In this document: positions 60,301 through 64,000 of the stretch, piece by piece
Layout of the letters: the number at the start of each line of letters is the position of its first letter
Numbering within the stretch: the first letter of the stretch is position 1
Origin: Apium graveolens
Lineage: Eukaryota; Streptophyta; Magnoliopsida; Apiales; Apiaceae
Assembly: GCF_009905375.1 (NCBI RefSeq)
Contig: NC_133653.1
Span: 87,843,004 to 87,907,003, forward strand
Length of the DNA: 64,000 nt
Reading direction: 5' to 3'
The notes under the pieces: model-generated
The model's database searches: none
What the model was told of the DNA's origin: nothing
What the model saw: the letters and a program-made list of their open reading frames with translations, nothing else
Position numbers and translations under genes: made by a program

Positions 60301-60908
60301 GTGGTTAAACCATATCGATGGTCAAGTTAGGCCAATGTGTACCTTGGATCCAGTAGTTAGAGCAATGCTGTGTGCTTTGCTCGGGGTTAGTGCGTGACTG
60401 ATCAGCAGCCTAACCTTGGTTTAAAAACTTAAAATGAATAATCCAATTCTATTGATTGTTTAACAAGAAACTTGATTCCTTTGAATCATCTCATTTATTA
60501 TTGTCTAACCTCAGTTATTGATAATATGACTTGCTGAGCTAGTTAGCTCACTCTTGCGAATCTTTTTATATATTCTACAGTTAAGAAGGATACGGTTGAT
60601 AGCAAGGTTTCCCAGTTCAATGTTCGAGCTAGGATTCCAGATTATGATTGATCGAGCTAGCAGGAGCTTATGGCAGTAGTGAGATAGCAAGGTTGTAAGA
60701 ATGATTTTATTATCAATTGTAAGTTAAATTAGTTGGGATTTGGTACGATGTAATAATTAAGGTTGTGGCTTGTTTTCATACTTTAACCTGTTGCGATCCG
60801 TGGTTTTGTGAAGCAGGGTCATTATAAATAATATTTCTTATACAGGTTGATATATTGTGTTTGTGTTGTGGACCCCAAACTTCTGACCCGGGTTTGGAGG
60901 GCGCCACA
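57348..60908 (+). repeat. Family B LTR 2 (3,561 bp), shared by both internal regions
   Basis: Preceded by the pol tail and PPT (3' LTR of unit 1) and followed by a PBS (5' LTR of unit 2), the hallmark of a tandem array. The TATA motif is at 58031-58039. Confidence 0.92.
58031..58039 (+). promoter_or_regulatory. TATA box of family B LTR 2 (putative)
   Basis: TATAAATAG at the same position in the LTR as in LTR 1. Confidence 0.55.
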
Positions 60909-60911
60909 GGT

Positions 60912-60923
60912 TGGTATCAGAGC
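60912..60923 (+). promoter_or_regulatory. Primer-binding site, family B internal 2
   Basis: TGGTATCAGAGC three bases after LTR 2. Confidence 0.88.
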
Positions 60924-63259
60924 TACAGGTTATAAGTCACTGAAACAAGCCTAGATTGTCGGGATTGGGTAGAGGGTTAGGATTAGGAATAGGAAATAGA
61001 AAGATAGGTCATTGTGAGGGTGAGTGCGACTGTATAGTAGGTCTCCGGCACGATTCGTGTTGCGATTCGGGATTCTTGACTAGCGACGTGATATCCAGGC
61101 AACGGCAATGGCAGATCCTGATTTCCCTGCATCAACTGATCTTTTGGAACCTTCCGTTTAAGGATCGTCATCTTCTCCCAGATTCGATTTGCGCCTTGTT
61201 CTCCATCAATATTAATGGTATTACTTTCTGTTATGACAGTTGCTCCTCTCCAAGTTATTCAACGCTATTCTATCATCTCTCGATATGAGACTACCTATTC
61301 AAGAACCTTCATTTGCTTATTCTTGTTCTTTTGAACATTCAACTATGAATGTATCTTTTCTGTCTATTATACACCATATTCTACATCCTTAGTTTAAAAA
61401 CCTTTCTACCGAAACAATAGCGTTTGCGAGAAGGGACGCGATAGCGGCAGTAAACGGTGAGTATTGAGATATAAATTAAGGTGAGAAGGAGTTTAGAAAG
61501 AAGATTCAAGTGTTCTGGAGGATGGCTGTATCCGGTTAAAAGAAGCTATTAGTAATTAGGCCACTCATGACTAGCTTGTGGAATGTAGTAGATAAGTGTT
61601 GAAGAAAGAGGGTTAGAGGATATGAGGGACCTGAAGATTTCTTGAAATTAATGATGTTGCAATGATGTGATATTAGCTGACTTGTTGACTATGGGATAGT
61701 CTGTTCCACTCAATGATTGCAAAGTGGTTAACGGGAGTACTACCAGTATGGGAGCCTTAATGTGAAGCTGTGAATAAGATAACATGCAACGACAGTTGAA
61801 GTTTACATCGATTAAGGAAGATAATAGACCCAATGAAGGAGAGGAGATAAATGAAAGTGAATGGACCTTTGAGTGATCATTTCTTTAACTTGGTATTTGG
61901 TCATAAGAAGGACAACAACCAACTCATATAGTGAGGACAACCAGAGGTGTGATTTTCAAAATTTTCAAAATTTTTAACAAGTTTTCGAAAAAGATTTTTC
62001 CTCACAACATTTCTAAAAGCCTTTTCGAATAAAATAAGTTTTAAACATCGGTTGTCAAGTTACTACTTGAGTTTCTTGTTTGTCAAAAGGCTCGGATTAG
62101 CTGGAAGGATATTATTTTAGATTTAGTATTGTTAATTCAGAGGACGAAGTAATCTGCGATTATGAGGAAGTTGGTTATTCCTAACAAGAAGGTACAAATA
62201 TTGTTTGATAAGATTAACAACAAAACCAGCGTATGGAATAACTATTCATCCAATTACTGGGATTATCAGAGTTCGAAGAATTCATTGATTAAACGAAAGC
62301 CTGAGCATGACCGAAGAAGATTGGGAAAATTTTCAGACTCTTCTAAAGGAAGAATATTATTAATAAAATGATCATTATGTTGAATGATTTACGGTTATTC
62401 CAAATTAGAAAGAGAAAACTCAAGTTTATCTGATAAGAGCGCCATTATGATCAAATTGTTAAAGTATTATACGTGTAGGTACGACGTTACAGATGCGAGA
62501 CTTAACAAGTAAGAATCTACCATAATGCTTAGTTACGAAGGCATTTTAGCATACTTCTAAAGTTACTATATGATTCAATTGGGATATGATCAATCAAACT
62601 CGAAAGATGAATACAAGTGAAATGTGGATGGTGATCAATGGTTTCATTCTTGTCCTCAACATTACAGCGTATATTCCTTTTTAATTCCTAAAAATGTATG
62701 AACTCCTTTTCTTAATAAATTCTTTCTGATAACATCAAAATGGAGAATTTTGCATTCCTTTCAAATTTAATTGTTCCCCTCGGGTTTTGCTTTCTGATTG
62801 GGACAAACAGTGTTATGATGAAACACTTTGTCGGAATAACAAAGAGTCGGGTGGGACGCCACCTAATCATGTGCTGTATGCCACACGGTATGAAAGACTG
62901 GCCATCTTCAGTACTAATGTGGTTGTCTCATTCATATTCAAATCATTACTTCTTCTTTCTCTTCAACTCTACGTTTATTAAAATTGTGAATCCTTCTATT
63001 TGTTTCGTTGTACCGTTGTTCCTTGCGAGAGTTTTTCAAACAAAAGTTAACGTATTATACACTCAGCGGGCAAAGTCTCATCTACCTCGCATGCATGGGA
63101 AGGAAACAAGGGCATATCGTGAGAATTACAAATCACTGTCCCTAGCCCGGGATGCATTAACAGTTAAGGGAATCTACTTCAATAAGGGATACGTCTCCGA
63201 GAACGAGAATTTGCGATATGTTATTTAGAATATGGATATGATGCCGTGGAAGATTATTG
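60924..63259 (+). pseudogene. Decayed gag region of family B, internal 2
   Basis: Near-identical to 51759-54095, with small differences, for example a 162-codon out-of-phase frame at 62740-63228 where unit 1 has a stop after about 16 codons. The degenerate zinc-knuckle piece recurs near 63090-63120. Not a functional gag. Confidence 0.6.
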
Positions 63260-64000
63260 CGGATACCTTATGCGTTAAAGTATTAAAAGATATGGGAGCA
63301 ACTTGATCATATATTTCTCAAGGTTTTATTGATAAGATGAATTATCATGTCGAATCAATAAGTCTAGGACTAAATGACTAGAAAATTAAGAACGTGCAGT
63401 CATTAAATATGTAAGTACCAATGACGGAATCGATATTTCAGGCATTAAGATGTGAAGAATTGATATCATTTGAGATAAGAAGATTTGATATTATTATAAG
63501 GAGTGGATTAACTATTCAAGTGTGATGCCCAGGTAAACCGTCGTGACGGAAGATAGTTCTGGAGACGCCAAAGGAGAATAAGAAGTAGTTTAAAGGACAA
63601 AGGAAAGTAAAGAATTTGTTAAAAATAATTTAAGATTACAGTGACCAAAATATAAGTGCTATGGCGATTATAAATAAGAGTTAGGAGCAGACCGAACTTG
63701 AAGATTTTACAGTATCAAGACATATTTCCAGATGAGTTACCAATATTTCCTTTAGATAAAGAAAATGTGTTTATGATTGATTTAGTACGTGAAATGAAGC
63801 CAGTGTTCAAAGCCCCGCGCAGAATGGCACCAGATAAAATGAAGAAGTTACCAGAGCAAACGCATGAGATGATTAAAAGAAAAAGCAACTGGACCTAACA
63901 TACCCCCTTAAAGTGCACCGGCACGATGTGTTAATAAGAAAGATGGAAGGGTGAGATTATGTGTTAGCAAAAGCTCAACAAGTTTACTCTCAAGAGCAGA
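63260..64000 (+). pseudogene. pol: Decayed protease and RT start of family B, internal 2 (runs off window)
   Basis: Protease traces near 63290-63330 and 63485; the RT start frame at 63698-63898 (F-P-D-E-L-P) differs from unit 1 by one residue. The sequence continues past the window end. Confidence 0.8.

Larger units (their letters stand above)
48184..64000 (+). mobile_element. Family B tandem array: LTR-internal-LTR-internal
   Basis: LTR at 48184-51743, internal 51744-57347, second LTR 57348-60908, second internal from 60909 to the window end. The repeat period is 9,164 bp (48184 to 57348; pol frame 54534 to 63698). Both internals carry the same decayed gag and pol with shared stops. Insertion was into family C pol; the five bases before it, ATTGT (48179-48183), are the candidate target duplication. 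The right end is outside the window. Confidence 0.9.

Noticed and set aside
1..64000. Host genes, tRNA, rRNA, CRISPR arrays, operons
   Set aside because: All long frames match retrotransposon Gag/Pol or lie inside element boundaries. The only tRNA-like strings are the 12-base primer-binding sites, and the repeats are LTRs.

Overview
This window is plant nuclear heterochromatin made almost entirely of nested LTR retrotransposons. The evidence is Ty1/copia Sirevirus-type Gag and Pol, Ty3/gypsy Tekay/Del-type (chromovirus) Gag and Pol, primer-binding sites matching plant initiator tRNA-Met, 1.3-3.8 kb LTRs and very AT-rich non-coding DNA. I see no convincing host gene, rRNA, tRNA or CRISPR. A eudicot is likely; Apiaceae is only a guess from the look of the families.

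Layout, left to right. 1-5669 (+): 3' part of a non-autonomous Sirevirus-like element (called TR-GAG copy 1: long gag, no integrase/RT/RNase H). It sits in a relic Tekay-type LTR (5670-6247, -), which itself lies in the gag of an older Sirevirus (6248-14370, +) with broken protease/integrase but an open RT-RNase H. 14371-27794 (-): a nearly complete Tekay element ('family A') with 3.7 kb LTRs, a 989-codon pol, a gag interrupted by in-frame stops and an extra proline-rich ORF before gag. 27795-41015 (-): 5' half of a decayed Tekay element ('family B') whose LTR is interrupted by a complete TR-GAG copy 2 (30426-37883, -; target duplication GAGAT). 41016-44129 (-): decayed gag-pol of another Tekay element ('D') into which family B inserted. 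44130-48183 (-): 3' LTR and pol tail of a third Tekay family ('C'), lying in D's gag. 48184-64000 (+): family B again, as LTR-internal-LTR-internal with a 9,164 bp period, inserted in C's pol and running off the window.

How the parts relate: the units are nested parasites, not a functional pathway. Relative order read from the nesting: the Sirevirus, D and C are oldest; B entered D and C; family A and TR-GAG entered last, with LTR pairs differing by roughly 1% by eye. Points worth a second look are the pol-less but gag-open TR-GAG family, the extra ORF and stop-codon pattern of family A, family A's mismatched flanks, the tandem family B array, and short-motif clusters in LTR and 3' regions.
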